DNA from: Pectobacterium polonicum
GTDB taxonomy: Bacteria; Pseudomonadota; Gammaproteobacteria; Enterobacterales; Enterobacteriaceae
Length of the DNA: 64,000 nucleotides
Direction of reading: 5' to 3'
Assembly (NCBI RefSeq): GCF_005497185.1
Contig: NZ_RJTN01000008.1
Span: 99,653 to 163,652, forward strand
Below the pieces are notes generated by a model that was not told where the DNA came from, ran no database searches, and worked only from the letters and a program-made list of their open reading frames with translations. This document shows, in pieces, positions 19,236-27,814 of this stretch (its first letter is position 1; each line of letters starts with the position of its first letter). Position numbers and translations under genes: made by a program.

Positions 19236-20897
19236 ATGGATTTATTTAAAAATATAAAAATTGGGAAGCGGCTTTCTCTAGGGTTTGGTTTGTTAATCAT
19301 GCTGACGCTCGTTTTGTCATCTGTGGGCTATTATTTCATGAAAAACATTGGTGCCGAGGTTGATGAAATCACCGAAGACCGAATGATAAAAGTCGACATG
19401 CTACGTGATATTCAAGATATATTAAATACTAACATTCGTACTTTACGCGATATTATCCTCCTCCCAGCAGATAAAAAACAGGAAAAGGACGATCTCAAGG
19501 TTATCATAGTAAAAACGACCAACTCGGCAAGTGAAATATATAAAAATCTCGATGGCAGTATCAACTCGCAAAAAGCGCGGGAGTTATTTAATCAACTTAT
19601 CGATATCAGAAAACAGTATAGCCTGAGTATAAATAAAGCCATTGACTATGCGATGGAAGAACAGGATGCGCTGGCAACAGAATTGGTATTTGGTGATATC
19701 GCAAACATCCAAGCCGTTTATTTTGCCAAACTGAATGAATTTACTGAGTTACAGGAGTCGTTCGTTGATCATGCCAAACGGGCGACGAAAGAATATATCA
19801 GCAATGCGCTGTTGTGGATGTTAGTGCTATCGGTCTTCTCTGCTGTTTTAGGGTGCTTTATTGCCTGGTTATTAACCCGAAGTGTCACCGTTCCGCTCTC
19901 TGTTGCGCTTTCTTCTGCGAAGCGCATCAGTGTGGGTGACTTGAGTGGTTCTATTGTGGTCAATAACCGCGATGAGACAGGTTTGCTGCTGGAAGCTATG
20001 CAGGAAATGCAAGCGGCGCTGACGCAAATGGTTGTTGGCGTCAGAAACAATGCGGAGAGCGTTGCTACGGCCAGTATGCAGATTGCTCAGGGTAATGCTG
20101 ATTTGTCATCACGGACTGAAGAGCAGGCGAGTGCTCTGGAAGAAACGTCTTCGACCATGACGCAATTAGGCATGACGGTCAAAAACAATGCCGACAATGC
20201 CCGTCAGGCTAATGCGCTGGCCCAAAATGCGAGTACCGTAGCGCTTCAGGGAGGGGATGTTGTCAATGACGTCGTGGATACGATGAAGTCCATTAATGAG
20301 AGCTCGCGCAGTATTGTCGATATCATTAATGTCATCGATAGCATTGCGTTTCAGACGAATATTTTGGCGCTTAACGCTGCTGTTGAAGCGGCCCGAGCGG
20401 GTGAACAGGGACGAGGATTTGCCGTTGTTGCGGGTGAAGTGCGCAATCTGGCGCAGCGTAGCGCAGAAGCCGCTAAAGAGATCAAAAATCTGATTACTGC
20501 GAGCGTTGAGCGCGTCGAGCGTGGTTCTGTGCTGGTGAATAAAGCGGGGGAAACGATGCAGCAGGTTGTGGTGTCTATCCGCCAGTTGAGCGATACCGTA
20601 TCAGAGATTAGCTCCGCAAGTGCCGAGCAGTCGACGGGAGTCGAACAAGTCGGCATTGCGGTTAGCCAAATGGATCAGACTACGCAGCAGAATGCCGCGT
20701 TGGTGGAAGAGTCCGCAGCGGCAGCACAAAGCCTCAAGGAACAAGCGGATCAGCTTGTCAGAGAGGTTTCGGTGTTCAAAATCGCGAATTATGGACGACC
20801 CACACCGAAGCCAGCAACGCAGACGCTCCCGATTGCCAGGCTTCCAGCCTCTGTCAGTGCATCGGCTTCAGGGGCGTCAGATTGGACGAGTTTCTAA
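19236..20897 (+). CDS. Methyl-accepting chemotaxis protein
   Basis: This 553-aa transmembrane chemoreceptor has a first membrane segment near residues 14-33 and a four-helix-bundle type periplasmic sensor. A second membrane segment lies near 190-212 ([22 protein letters not shown]), then a HAMP domain and a long signalling coiled coil. The conserved tip reads [20 protein letters not shown], followed by [20 protein letters not shown]. The last five residues, DWTSF, resemble the xWxxF tail that tethers CheR and CheB in Tsr/Tar-type receptors. The ribosome-binding site is weak (GGTG). The ligand cannot be told from sequence. A cheV gene lies about 31 kb away at 51673. Confidence 0.93.
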   Translation: MDLFKNIKIGKRLSLGFGLLIMLTLVLSSVGYYFMKNIGAEVDEITEDRMIKVDMLRDIQDILNTNIRTLRDIILLPADKKQEKDDLKVIIVKTTNSASEIYKNLDGSINSQKARELFNQLIDIRKQYSLSINKAIDYAMEEQDALATELVFGDIANIQAVYFAKLNEFTELQESFVDHAKRATKEYISNALLWMLVLSVFSAVLGCFIAWLLTRSVTVPLSVALSSAKRISVGDLSGSIVVNNRDETGLLLEAMQEMQAALTQMVVGVRNNAESVATASMQIAQGNADLSSRTEEQASALEETSSTMTQLGMTVKNNADNARQANALAQNASTVALQGGDVVNDVVDTMKSINESSRSIVDIINVIDSIAFQTNILALNAAVEAARAGEQGRGFAVVAGEVRNLAQRSAEAAKEIKNLITASVERVERGSVLVNKAGETMQQVVVSIRQLSDTVSEISSASAEQSTGVEQVGIAVSQMDQTTQQNAALVEESAAAAQSLKEQADQLVREVSVFKIANYGRPTPKPATQTLPIARLPASVSASASGASDWTSF

Positions 20898-20932
20898 TAT
20901 ATAACCGTTATGGCTGCCAGCATGTCAGGGAT

Positions 20933-21136
<204 letters not shown>

Positions 21137-21187
21137 AGAGAAAATAGCGAAGTATAATAAATAGATATTGTCATAAGAGATTTGTTT

Positions 21188-21216
21188 GCCAGTCAGCACA
21201 CACTGACTGGCTTTTT
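21188..21216 (+). terminator. Rho-independent terminator downstream of the chemoreceptor gene
   Basis: Arms GCCAGTCA and TGACTGGC with an eight-base loop are followed by TTTTT. It lies about 290 bases past the chemoreceptor stop, with an ERIC element in between. This suggests the repeat inserted between the gene and its terminator. The rest of the 520-base gap, up to 21418, shows nothing further. Confidence 0.8.
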
Positions 21217-21418
21217 GCCTACCGTGGTAGGCCTGAAGCGCCTGCTGCCGATCGCTGGCAGGTTCGCCTCGTATCAATCAGTCACGCCCTGTAATGTCTT
21301 CATAGGTGCTTTGCATCAGGCTGACAACCCTAGGTACGCAGAAATATGATAATCATCAACATGATGCAGCAACGGTATCGTCAGTTTTGCGGCTCCAAAC
21401 GCTGCTGAACAGATGCGG

Positions 21419-22405
21419 TTACCTGCGTTTACGGGCAATCAAGACATTTAGCGGAGCCATGGGAAATGCCTGATGACGTCGAGTTTCGACAGAGGTGAAG
21501 CCAGCAGCCAGTAACCACTGAGTGAGCTGTCCTTCTCGTGTAACGTGGCGTCCACTCATTTGCATCGGGAGATAAAACGGCAGAACGGGAGCTGCATCGT
21601 TGGCCTCTTCGGCAATTTCCGCCTGTGCAAGGACCAGCGTTCCCTCTGGCGCGAGTGTGTGGTGAAGCGTTGCCAGCATGGTGGGGATATCCTCAACAAA
21701 ATGCAGGAAGGAGGAGCTCCAGATCAGATCGTATTTTTCGCCGGGAAACGCGCCGCTTTGTGCTGACAGCCGTGCGGATAACCCGGCATCGTCGATATTA
21801 CGCTGTGCCACGGCAGCCGTTTGCGGCAGGTCATAGACCGTGCCGGAGATCTGCGCGTGGCGCTGCGCCAGCGTAATTGCCACCCAGCCAGGGCCACCGC
21901 CCAGATCGAGCACGTGCCTGATTTGTGGGAAATCCGGCAGGCTGGAGATCAGTTGCTCAGCAAGGTCTGCGGTTACCGAGCGCTGCTCCTGCGCGATTTG
22001 CTGTTCTGCCGCGTTGGCCCACGCCGCATCGCGCGGTAATTCGCTCAACTGTGCGGGCAGTGGCTGGGGCATTCCGCCGCCGAGTCCCTGACCGAACTGG
22101 CGCAGGCTGGTGAGGCGAAAACGCCAGGCGTCACCGAGAAAACGCGGGCTGCGGCGACAGAGCACGGCTGCGCTGGCGGGGGCGATTCGATAACCGCCAT
22201 GATGGCGCGTCAAAAGCTGCATACTCCACAGGATCTCAAGCAGAAATTCGGTTTTCTCCGGCTGCCACCCCAGCGCTTCCGCCAGTTGTTCCGACGTGGT
22301 GGCGTCCTCCAACTGGTCGAAAATCTGCTGTTCCAGCGCAAGATGTAACGCGTCGGCCTGCACGCTGCTAGCGGCAAGCTGCCATAATGTCTCTAGTGGG
22401 TTCAT
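21419..22405 (-). CDS. SAM-dependent O-methyltransferase-like protein
   Basis: This 328-aa protein looks like a small-molecule methyltransferase of the O-methyltransferase family 2 type. It has an N-terminal dimerisation/winged-helix region (FDQLEDATTSEQLAEALGW) and a Rossmann domain with the SAM motif VLDLGGGPGWVAITLAQ. YDLPQTAAVAQRNI and the post-motif WSSSFLHFVED follow. The substrate is unknown. It is a single-gene unit divergent from an AraC/PchR-type regulator. The intergenic region holds a Fur-like box and a 21-bp-spaced direct repeat laid out as in the siderophore promoters at 43.4, 45.2 and 46.3 kb. A role in siderophore or iron-related small-molecule modification is a reasonable inference. 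Confidence 0.85.
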   Translation of the reverse strand: MNPLETLWQLAASSVQADALHLALEQQIFDQLEDATTSEQLAEALGWQPEKTEFLLEILWSMQLLTRHHGGYRIAPASAAVLCRRSPRFLGDAWRFRLTSLRQFGQGLGGGMPQPLPAQLSELPRDAAWANAAEQQIAQEQRSVTADLAEQLISSLPDFPQIRHVLDLGGGPGWVAITLAQRHAQISGTVYDLPQTAAVAQRNIDDAGLSARLSAQSGAFPGEKYDLIWSSSFLHFVEDIPTMLATLHHTLAPEGTLVLAQAEIAEEANDAAPVLPFYLPMQMSGRHVTREGQLTQWLLAAGFTSVETRRHQAFPMAPLNVLIARKRR

Positions 22406-22457
22406 AAGCGATCTTTCTCATTGATGGTCAGTCGATAGGGAATATGCTATCTATAAA

Positions 22458-22472
22458 TGAGAATGGTTATTA
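22458..22472 (-). promoter_or_regulatory. Fur-like box upstream of the methyltransferase gene
   Basis: TGAGAATGGTTATTA matches 11 of 14 specified positions of the 7-1-7 Fur motif TGATAAT-N-ATTATCA. It lies about 52 bases before the methyltransferase start and exactly 10 bases from the direct-repeat operator at 22483. Confidence 0.6.
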
Positions 22473-22482
22473 TGTTCATTGT

Positions 22483-22517
22483 TATGCGAGACGGCGTTTT
22501 TCATATGCGAAACGGCG
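22483..22517. promoter_or_regulatory. 21-bp-spaced direct repeat, probable operator of the adjacent AraC regulator
   Basis: Half-sites ATGCGAGACGGCG (from 22484) and ATGCGAAACGGCG (from 22505) differ at one base and are exactly 21 bp, about two helical turns, apart. This is the spacing expected for an AraC-family dimer. The pair lies 10 bases beyond the Fur-like box as seen from the methyltransferase and directly before the regulator start, so it could control both genes. Confidence 0.7.
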
Positions 22518-22524
22518 AGGGAAG

Positions 22525-23463
22525 ATGATGCAAAGACAGCGACACAGGCGAAGTGAAAAACCAGCGGGCGATCGGTGCTGTGCGAGTGAGGCTGATATCT
22601 CAGGCTCACGCCGTACTTTGCCAGATGGCATCGGAGAATGCTGGTCGGATTTCAGTCGTATTGATGCCGATCTGTCGTTGGCGCGCTCGCAATACCGGCC
22701 ACGTCGTGCATGGGTGGAGGAAACCCAAAATCCACATTCACAGCCAATGCTGGTTATGACGTTTGCGCTGGCAGGGGAGTCTACCTATTGTGACAGCAGT
22801 GGCTCACAGATCTGGTTTCGTCAGCAACATGTCACGATCACGACGTTTGGCTCCAGCGTGGGAGAACGCCGTTATCAGGCCCAGCAGCATGTCGATCAGC
22901 TGCGGTTGCGGATAGGGAAAACGGCGGCGGCGCGCTATTTGGGGTCGGCCTGTGCGGAACAACTGTTCAGTGACGATGGTGTGCGACAGCACGCGTTTAC
23001 ATCGATATCTGCGGCTAGTCAGGTTCATGTCAATGCGTTGTGCAGCGACACTGATCCGCTGAATCGCCACATCCATGCGTTAAGCCTGCTGTCACAGTAT
23101 CGACATCTTCTACAACCGAAAGACAGGCGTGATGCTGTTTATCCACAGGAGCGGCAGCAGTTGGAGTGGATATGTTGCTGGATGCGGGAACATTTGGCTG
23201 AGCCGCTGACGCTGGCCTGCATTGCGACCCAGGCAGGGATGAGTGAATCCCGACTCAAACTTGGGTTTCACCGCTGTTTCGCAACGACGCCGGGTCAAAT
23301 GCTATTACGAATGCGAATGGACCGGGCGCACCAGCTATTGGATCAAGGGTTTCAGGTAGCGCAGACGGCCTGGCAAGTCGGCTATCGGCATCCCGCCAAT
23401 TTCAGTCTGGCATTTACGCGCTATTTTAACCGTAATCCGAAAATGATTGCGGCACGTAAGTAA
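22525..23463 (+). CDS. AraC-family regulator, PchR/YbtA type
   Basis: This protein of about 312 aa has a C-terminal AraC DNA-binding domain (LACIATQAGMSESRLKLGF, AQTAWQVGYRHPANFSLAF, and the closing RYFNRNPKM). Its N-terminal ligand domain resembles siderophore-sensing regulators of the PchR/YbtA group. The frame is open from 22444, but GAGGGAAG lies just before two ATGs at 22525 and 22528. Either is a better start; 22528 has the better spacing. It is divergent from the methyltransferase gene, with a Fur-like box and a 21-bp direct repeat between them. It probably activates that gene in response to an iron-siderophore complex, which is inference. Confidence 0.88.
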   Translation: MMQRQRHRRSEKPAGDRCCASEADISGSRRTLPDGIGECWSDFSRIDADLSLARSQYRPRRAWVEETQNPHSQPMLVMTFALAGESTYCDSSGSQIWFRQQHVTITTFGSSVGERRYQAQQHVDQLRLRIGKTAAARYLGSACAEQLFSDDGVRQHAFTSISAASQVHVNALCSDTDPLNRHIHALSLLSQYRHLLQPKDRRDAVYPQERQQLEWICCWMREHLAEPLTLACIATQAGMSESRLKLGFHRCFATTPGQMLLRMRMDRAHQLLDQGFQVAQTAWQVGYRHPANFSLAFTRYFNRNPKMIAARK

Positions 23464-23786
23464 TCTATCTTGTTGGTATTACTATCAGACTGTGAACCAA
23501 TTTACTTGCAACACGAAAAGGGTAGAAGTGGGATAGAAGTGTAGGATGTTCGCGTCAGCCGAACGCACAGCACTACCGTTAGACGCGTGTTGTTCGCCTT
23601 CCTGACGCCATGCTGGAGGATCTTTTGCTCTGCTTTCCTGCTGATTCTTGCATCTTTAATTGTTATTTCATAACGCATTAGCAATAACATCACGGCGAGA
23701 AAGATGCAGAAAATGACAATTGCAGCGCCCCTGACGCTGTTGATGGCGGGTGATTAATCTTTTCCGATCATCGGAAATATAGAGCC
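23464..23786. other. Intergenic region between the AraC regulator and the small exported protein
   Basis: No gene or terminator with a T tract is clear in these 323 bases. A perfect small palindrome, TTTCCGA-TCA-TCGGAAA (23761-23777), lies just after the stop of the downstream minus-strand gene and could be its transcript end. The repeated GTTCGC and CGTCAG/CTGACG words near 23540-23610 could fold, but I see no defined RNA. Confidence 0.4.
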
Positions 23787-24026
23787 TCAGCGACCAATAA
23801 GTCGCAACTGGGTACAAAATGGGCAACCACAGCCGTTAATGGAGGTCGCATCGCACTGACCGGGGTGGATTGCCTCTAATCCCATTGGGGTAAAGCTGGA
23901 AAAGGTGCGTTTGGCCTCATCAATATTGCGTAATCCAGCCTCGTCGGACTGGGCTACTTTTGCCTGAAACGCAGAAGCCTGTGCCGCAACCAGGGAAAGA
24001 AATAGAACTGACAGACCTTTTTTCAT
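23787..24026 (-). CDS. Small exported cysteine-rich protein, 79 aa
   Basis: The N-terminus MKKGLSVLFLSLVAAQASA is a good Sec signal peptide, cleaved near ASA-FQA. The mature part of about 60 residues ends in a cluster of four cysteines (GQCDATSINGCGCPFCTQLR), which could form disulfides or bind metal. I do not recognise the family. It lies just downstream of amn on the same strand but has its own 107-base upstream region. A Zur-like palindrome sits there 24 bases before the start codon. A weak GGAT ribosome-binding site is present. Confidence 0.7.
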   Translation of the reverse strand: MKKGLSVLFLSLVAAQASAFQAKVAQSDEAGLRNIDEAKRTFSSFTPMGLEAIHPGQCDATSINGCGCPFCTQLRLIGR

Positions 24027-24049
24027 TGAGTTTATCCGTTATGGTATTT

Positions 24050-24072
24050 GGTTCGTTATAACATAACAATCC
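24050..24072 (-). promoter_or_regulatory. Zur-like box upstream of the small exported protein
   Basis: The inner 15 bases, CGTTATAACATAACA, match the Zur core palindrome TGTTATA-N-TATAACA at 12 of 14 specified positions read on the minus strand. It lies 24 bases before the start codon, in promoter position. The same word ATAACATAACAA recurs in the box at 32373. Confidence 0.5.
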
Positions 24073-24133
24073 AAGCCGTACTAGCTCAGGCGAGCGCACA
24101 AATGCGGCCGCCTGTCCTAATAAAACCATGTAA

Positions 24134-25594
24134 TCAGCGGAACGGTGGCTCGTTAAAGGTGCGTAGCTTACGCGAATGCAGCTTGTCGCTTTCCGCCCGC
24201 AGTAGATCGATGGCGCAGATACCAATCTGCAAATGCTCCGAAATCGCCCCTTCATAGAAACGGTTTGCCTGTCCTGGCAGCTTGATCTCACCGTGCAACG
24301 GTTTATCCGAGACACACAGCAGCGTACCGTAAGGCACACGGAAGCGATAACCCTGTGCGGCAATCGTCGCGCTTTCCATATCGACTGCGACAGCGCGGCT
24401 GAGATTAAACCGCAGTGCGGAAGCGGCATAGCGTAGCTCCCAGTTGCGATCGTCGGTGGTGACCACGGTGCCGGTACGCAGGCGTTGCTTCACTTCTTCC
24501 CCCGGCATACCGCTGACCATCTTGGTGGCGTCATACAACGCGCGCTGCACCTCAGCAATACTGGGTATTGGGATATCCGGCGGTAAAACGGCGTCCAGTA
24601 CATGATCGTCACGCAGATAAGCGTGTGCCAGTACATAATCGCCAATAGACTGACTTTCGCGCAGACCGCCGCAGTGCCCGATCATCAACCAGGCATGGGG
24701 ACGCATTACCGCGAGATGATCGCAGATGGTTTTCGCATTAGATGGCCCGACACCGATGTTCACCATCGTAATGCCTTTCCCGTGGCGAGGAATCAGATGA
24801 TAGGCGGGCATCTGGTGGTTTTTCCATGCCAGATCGGATACGGTTTGCTCGGGGTTGGGCGTCTCAGCGGTGATGTAGATACCGCCCGCGCAGGACAATG
24901 CCTCATAGGGGCTAGCGGGATCGGCAATCTGCGCACAGGCCCAGCGCACAAACTCATCAACATAACGGGTGTAGTTGGTGAAGAGAATGAATGGCTGAAT
25001 GTGTTCCACTGGCGTGCCGGTATAGTGACGAAGCCGGGCAAGCGAGAAGTCAGTACGCAGTGCGTCAAAATGCGACAATGGCGACGTGGTGGTGGCATGA
25101 TACAAGCCATCAGCCGTTTCATCCCCAATCTGTGACAGCTCCGTGGTTGGAAAATGTTTCGCGATGCCCGCGCTCATGGAACGGTCAAGAATCAGATCGG
25201 AACCGTCGAGCACGTAGGGGAACGGGATCTCCTGCTGTGATGGGCTGACTTCAATACTGACGTCATAGTCCCCTTCAAGCAGCGCCAGCTGTTCCGCGAG
25301 ATAAGCGCGCAGAAACGCGGGACGGGTGACGGTGGTAGAATAACTGCCGGGATGGGTAAAACGCCCATAGGCACGATGTCGAGGATGTCCGGTCGATTCA
25401 CCGTTCCAACTCACGCGCAAGGCGGGGTAGGAAAATAACCCGGCTGCACGCGCGTTGGTATCAGGTAGCGTGCCGTGGGTGATAAAGTCTCCGATGGCGT
25501 CGCGCAGCGCCGAGACGGCATCATCATACAGTGCTTCCAGTTTATCCAGAGCCTGAGTGACGGTGAGGCTGATGTGGGATTCGCTGCTATGCAT
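24134..25594 (-). CDS. amn: AMP nucleosidase
   Basis: This 486-aa cytoplasmic enzyme hydrolyses AMP to adenine and ribose 5-phosphate. It matches E. coli Amn closely: the N-terminal regulatory domain begins TQALDKLEALYDDAV, the core has NIGVGPSNAKTICDHLAVMR and MIGHCGGLRESQSIGDY, and the tail is LHSRKLRTFNEPPFR. The frame opens at 25612, but AAAGGAGA lies a few bases before the ATG at 25594. It is a single gene with an ERIC repeat beginning 23 bases upstream, so its promoter must lie in or beyond the repeat. Confidence 0.96.
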   Translation of the reverse strand: MHSSESHISLTVTQALDKLEALYDDAVSALRDAIGDFITHGTLPDTNARAAGLFSYPALRVSWNGESTGHPRHRAYGRFTHPGSYSTTVTRPAFLRAYLAEQLALLEGDYDVSIEVSPSQQEIPFPYVLDGSDLILDRSMSAGIAKHFPTTELSQIGDETADGLYHATTTSPLSHFDALRTDFSLARLRHYTGTPVEHIQPFILFTNYTRYVDEFVRWACAQIADPASPYEALSCAGGIYITAETPNPEQTVSDLAWKNHQMPAYHLIPRHGKGITMVNIGVGPSNAKTICDHLAVMRPHAWLMIGHCGGLRESQSIGDYVLAHAYLRDDHVLDAVLPPDIPIPSIAEVQRALYDATKMVSGMPGEEVKQRLRTGTVVTTDDRNWELRYAASALRFNLSRAVAVDMESATIAAQGYRFRVPYGTLLCVSDKPLHGEIKLPGQANRFYEGAISEHLQIGICAIDLLRAESDKLHSRKLRTFNEPPFR

Positions 25595-25616
25595 ATTCTC
25601 TCCTTTAACCACGCTC

Positions 25617-25886
25617 TATACCCGTCATACTTCAAGCTGCTTGTGCGTTGGCTGCCCTTGTTACTCGGCTCATCCATGAGCCTCGCCCCGTTGGGGCCGC
25701 TGCAAGCAGCGTTCAAATCTGCTCCCGGCAGATTTGTCACCCCAGTCACTTACCTGAGTAAGCTCCTCGGGACTCGCGCGGTTGCCGCGTTACAAGGCCA
25801 TAAATGGGCCTTGCCCTAAAGGGTCAACGCAGAGCGTTGTTCAAACGCTAACGTTTTGTCATGCAACTTGAATTATTTAGGGTATA
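25617..25886. repeat. ERIC-type element, expanded form (about 270 bp), upstream of amn
   Basis: It starts TATACCCGTCATACTTCAAG and ends AACTTGAATTATTTAGGG followed by TATA. The core CACTTACCTGAGTAAGCTCC is off-centre. Both flanks of the core are extended by hairpins, such as GGCTCATCCATGAGCC, GCCCCGTTGGGGC, AAATCTGC/GCAGATTT, AAGGCC/GGGCCTT and CAACGC/GCGTTG. The right segment, AACGCTAACGTTTTGTC, is shared with the copy at 14597. Confidence 0.85.
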
Positions 25887-25998
25887 CACATATTCAATTC
25901 TGCACTTCGGCAGAGATTAGCTAACAGCGTAACTGAAGATGTACTGACCCGCCATCGTCAAATCTGGCGGGTAAACGCTCATGAAGCGAAGCGTGCGG

Positions 25999-27777
25999 TT
26001 AGTGCTTGTGGCCACCAGAGAGATTCGCTGCGCTCACGGCCAGTATCGACAGCACGCCGAGTGCGGCAGCCGGTGCCAGTACGCCCCAGAAGGCACGTTC
26101 GATATACGGCATACCTTCCGCCAATACGCGCCCCCACTCCGGCGTCGGCGGTGACGCGCCCAGACCTAAAAAGCCGAGTGATGCCAGCGCCAGCGCGATG
26201 CCCGGTAGCCGCAGCATGGCGTGACGAAAAAGCGGACCAGCCAGCGCGGGCAGAATATAGAACAGACTACGTCGTATCGGGCCCACGCCGAGCATCGGCA
26301 ACATCCGAATATAAGGGCGCGCATTAATTTCAGCGACCAGCGCTGCTGTGTGGGCAGCGAGTGGAGCCCAACTGACGGCGATGACTGCAATCGCCGCACC
26401 TGTGGCCGTTGGGCCATTGACGGCGGCAACCAGCAGCCCGGCGATCACGGGCGGCAGGGCGTTAGTCACTTCGATGGGACCGGTGAACAGACGCGGGAAC
26501 AGCCCGACCAATAGGCCAATTGTGAGACAGGCCAGCGACACCGCCAGTGCTAACAGACAGGTATTCAGCGTGCCGTGTGCAACGCGTGCGAGTAAATCAC
26601 GCCCCATAGCGTCTGCGCCAAAGGGCAGCGCGAATGAAGGCGGTTGCAGGCGTAAAAAGGCGGAGGTAACGGGATCGCGCGGCAGACCCGCGAGTAGCAG
26701 AAGTGCCAGCAGCATTACGCAGACAATCGGTAGCCAGATGGCATGACGAGACACGAAACTAGCGCGTTCTTCCGGCACTGGCATTGCTCCGCTGCGCAGT
26801 GCGCGTCCGAGGATCAGCAGCCGCACACCGCCAGCCGCCATGCCAGCTAGCGAGGCGATAAGGAGTAATATCAGCACGCCGACCTGCAATGCGGGCAGAT
26901 CCTGCGCGGCAGCGGCCCCCAGCGTTGCGCGTCCCAGACCGGGAATCGCAAACACTTTTTCGACGGCAATCGCACCGCCCGTTAGCGATACCAGTACCAA
27001 TCCTACCAGCGGCATCACGCTGGGCAGCGTGCGTTTCAGCACCGCCAGCGCGATATGACGGCGGCTCACCCCGGCGACGCTCCAGGTCGTTAACCAATTT
27101 TCACTAAAGGTGGCGGAAAGCGCATCGGCAATAATCCGGCCAAGGTAACCGCCTGCCGGAATACCGAGTGCCAGCGACGGCAGCACCGCGTAATGCGCCC
27201 CCAGCCAGCCATAGGGTGGAAACCACTGTAGCCAGACGGCACCGACGATCAGCAAAAGCGATGCTAGCAGGAACTCGGGCAGCGCGGTAAAGAAGGCGGC
27301 AAACAGACCGCCTGAACGGTGAATATGACCACGAAGCCCCTGCCGAAACGTTGGGACGCACAGCACGGCAGCCAATGTGAAAGCCACCAGCGCTGAAGAG
27401 GCCATCAGCGTGAGCGAGACGCCAGCCGACTGCAACATTCCTGGGAGCACAGGTTGACCGGAAACCCAGGAATTACCTGCATCGCCGTGCAACAGGCCAG
27501 TCAGCCAGTTCAACAGCAACTGCAACGGGCCTTGATCCAGCCCGAGCGACTGACGAATCGCGTTTAGCGTTTCCGCCGTTGCTTCCTGTTCACCCGAGCG
27601 GGCGCGCAGCAATGCCAGCGCCGGGTCTTGGCCGGATAGCCACGGCAGCATACCAATCAGCACCACAATGCCTGCCAGCGTTAGCAGCCGCGAAAATAAC
27701 GGGATCAGCACGCCATAGCGTGGGCGTTGCGTCTGATTAATGTTGGCACAGGTGCGGCAGTACAGCGATTCGCTCAT
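25999..27777 (-). CDS. Fused DppB-DppC-type ABC permease
   Basis: This 592-aa inner-membrane protein joins two permease domains that are normally separate. Residues about 20-320 resemble DppB/NikB (RQSLGLDQGPLQLLLNWLTG; VAGVSRRHIALAVLKRTLP; EKVFAIPGLGRATLGAA). Residues about 345-590 resemble DppC/NikC (FGADAMGRDLLARVAHGTLN; LGLGASPPTPEWGRVLAEGM). It follows the substrate-binding protein gene by 37 bases. The short N-terminus contains a CRTC pair (C7, C10). It would import a peptide, nickel/opine-type or metallophore ligand with the two ATPases upstream. Confidence 0.9.
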   Translation of the reverse strand: MSESLYCRTCANINQTQRPRYGVLIPLFSRLLTLAGIVVLIGMLPWLSGQDPALALLRARSGEQEATAETLNAIRQSLGLDQGPLQLLLNWLTGLLHGDAGNSWVSGQPVLPGMLQSAGVSLTLMASSALVAFTLAAVLCVPTFRQGLRGHIHRSGGLFAAFFTALPEFLLASLLLIVGAVWLQWFPPYGWLGAHYAVLPSLALGIPAGGYLGRIIADALSATFSENWLTTWSVAGVSRRHIALAVLKRTLPSVMPLVGLVLVSLTGGAIAVEKVFAIPGLGRATLGAAAAQDLPALQVGVLILLLIASLAGMAAGGVRLLILGRALRSGAMPVPEERASFVSRHAIWLPIVCVMLLALLLLAGLPRDPVTSAFLRLQPPSFALPFGADAMGRDLLARVAHGTLNTCLLALAVSLACLTIGLLVGLFPRLFTGPIEVTNALPPVIAGLLVAAVNGPTATGAAIAVIAVSWAPLAAHTAALVAEINARPYIRMLPMLGVGPIRRSLFYILPALAGPLFRHAMLRLPGIALALASLGFLGLGASPPTPEWGRVLAEGMPYIERAFWGVLAPAAALGVLSILAVSAANLSGGHKH

Positions 27778-27814
27778 AGACTCTTCATCTTTCTGGTTAC
27801 CAGCGCATTACCCG

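Noticed and set aside
19039..19257. 72-codon ORF upstream of the chemoreceptor gene
   Set aside because: It overlaps the chemoreceptor start, has no ribosome-binding site and encodes no recognisable protein.
23541..23610. Possible small RNA with repeated GTTCGC and CGTCAG words
   Set aside because: The repeats are mostly direct rather than inverted, and there is no promoter or terminator pair.
23761..23777. Perfect palindrome TTTCCGA-TCA-TCGGAAA as an operator
   Set aside because: It lies after the stop codon of the small exported protein gene, so a transcript-end hairpin is more likely than a regulator site.
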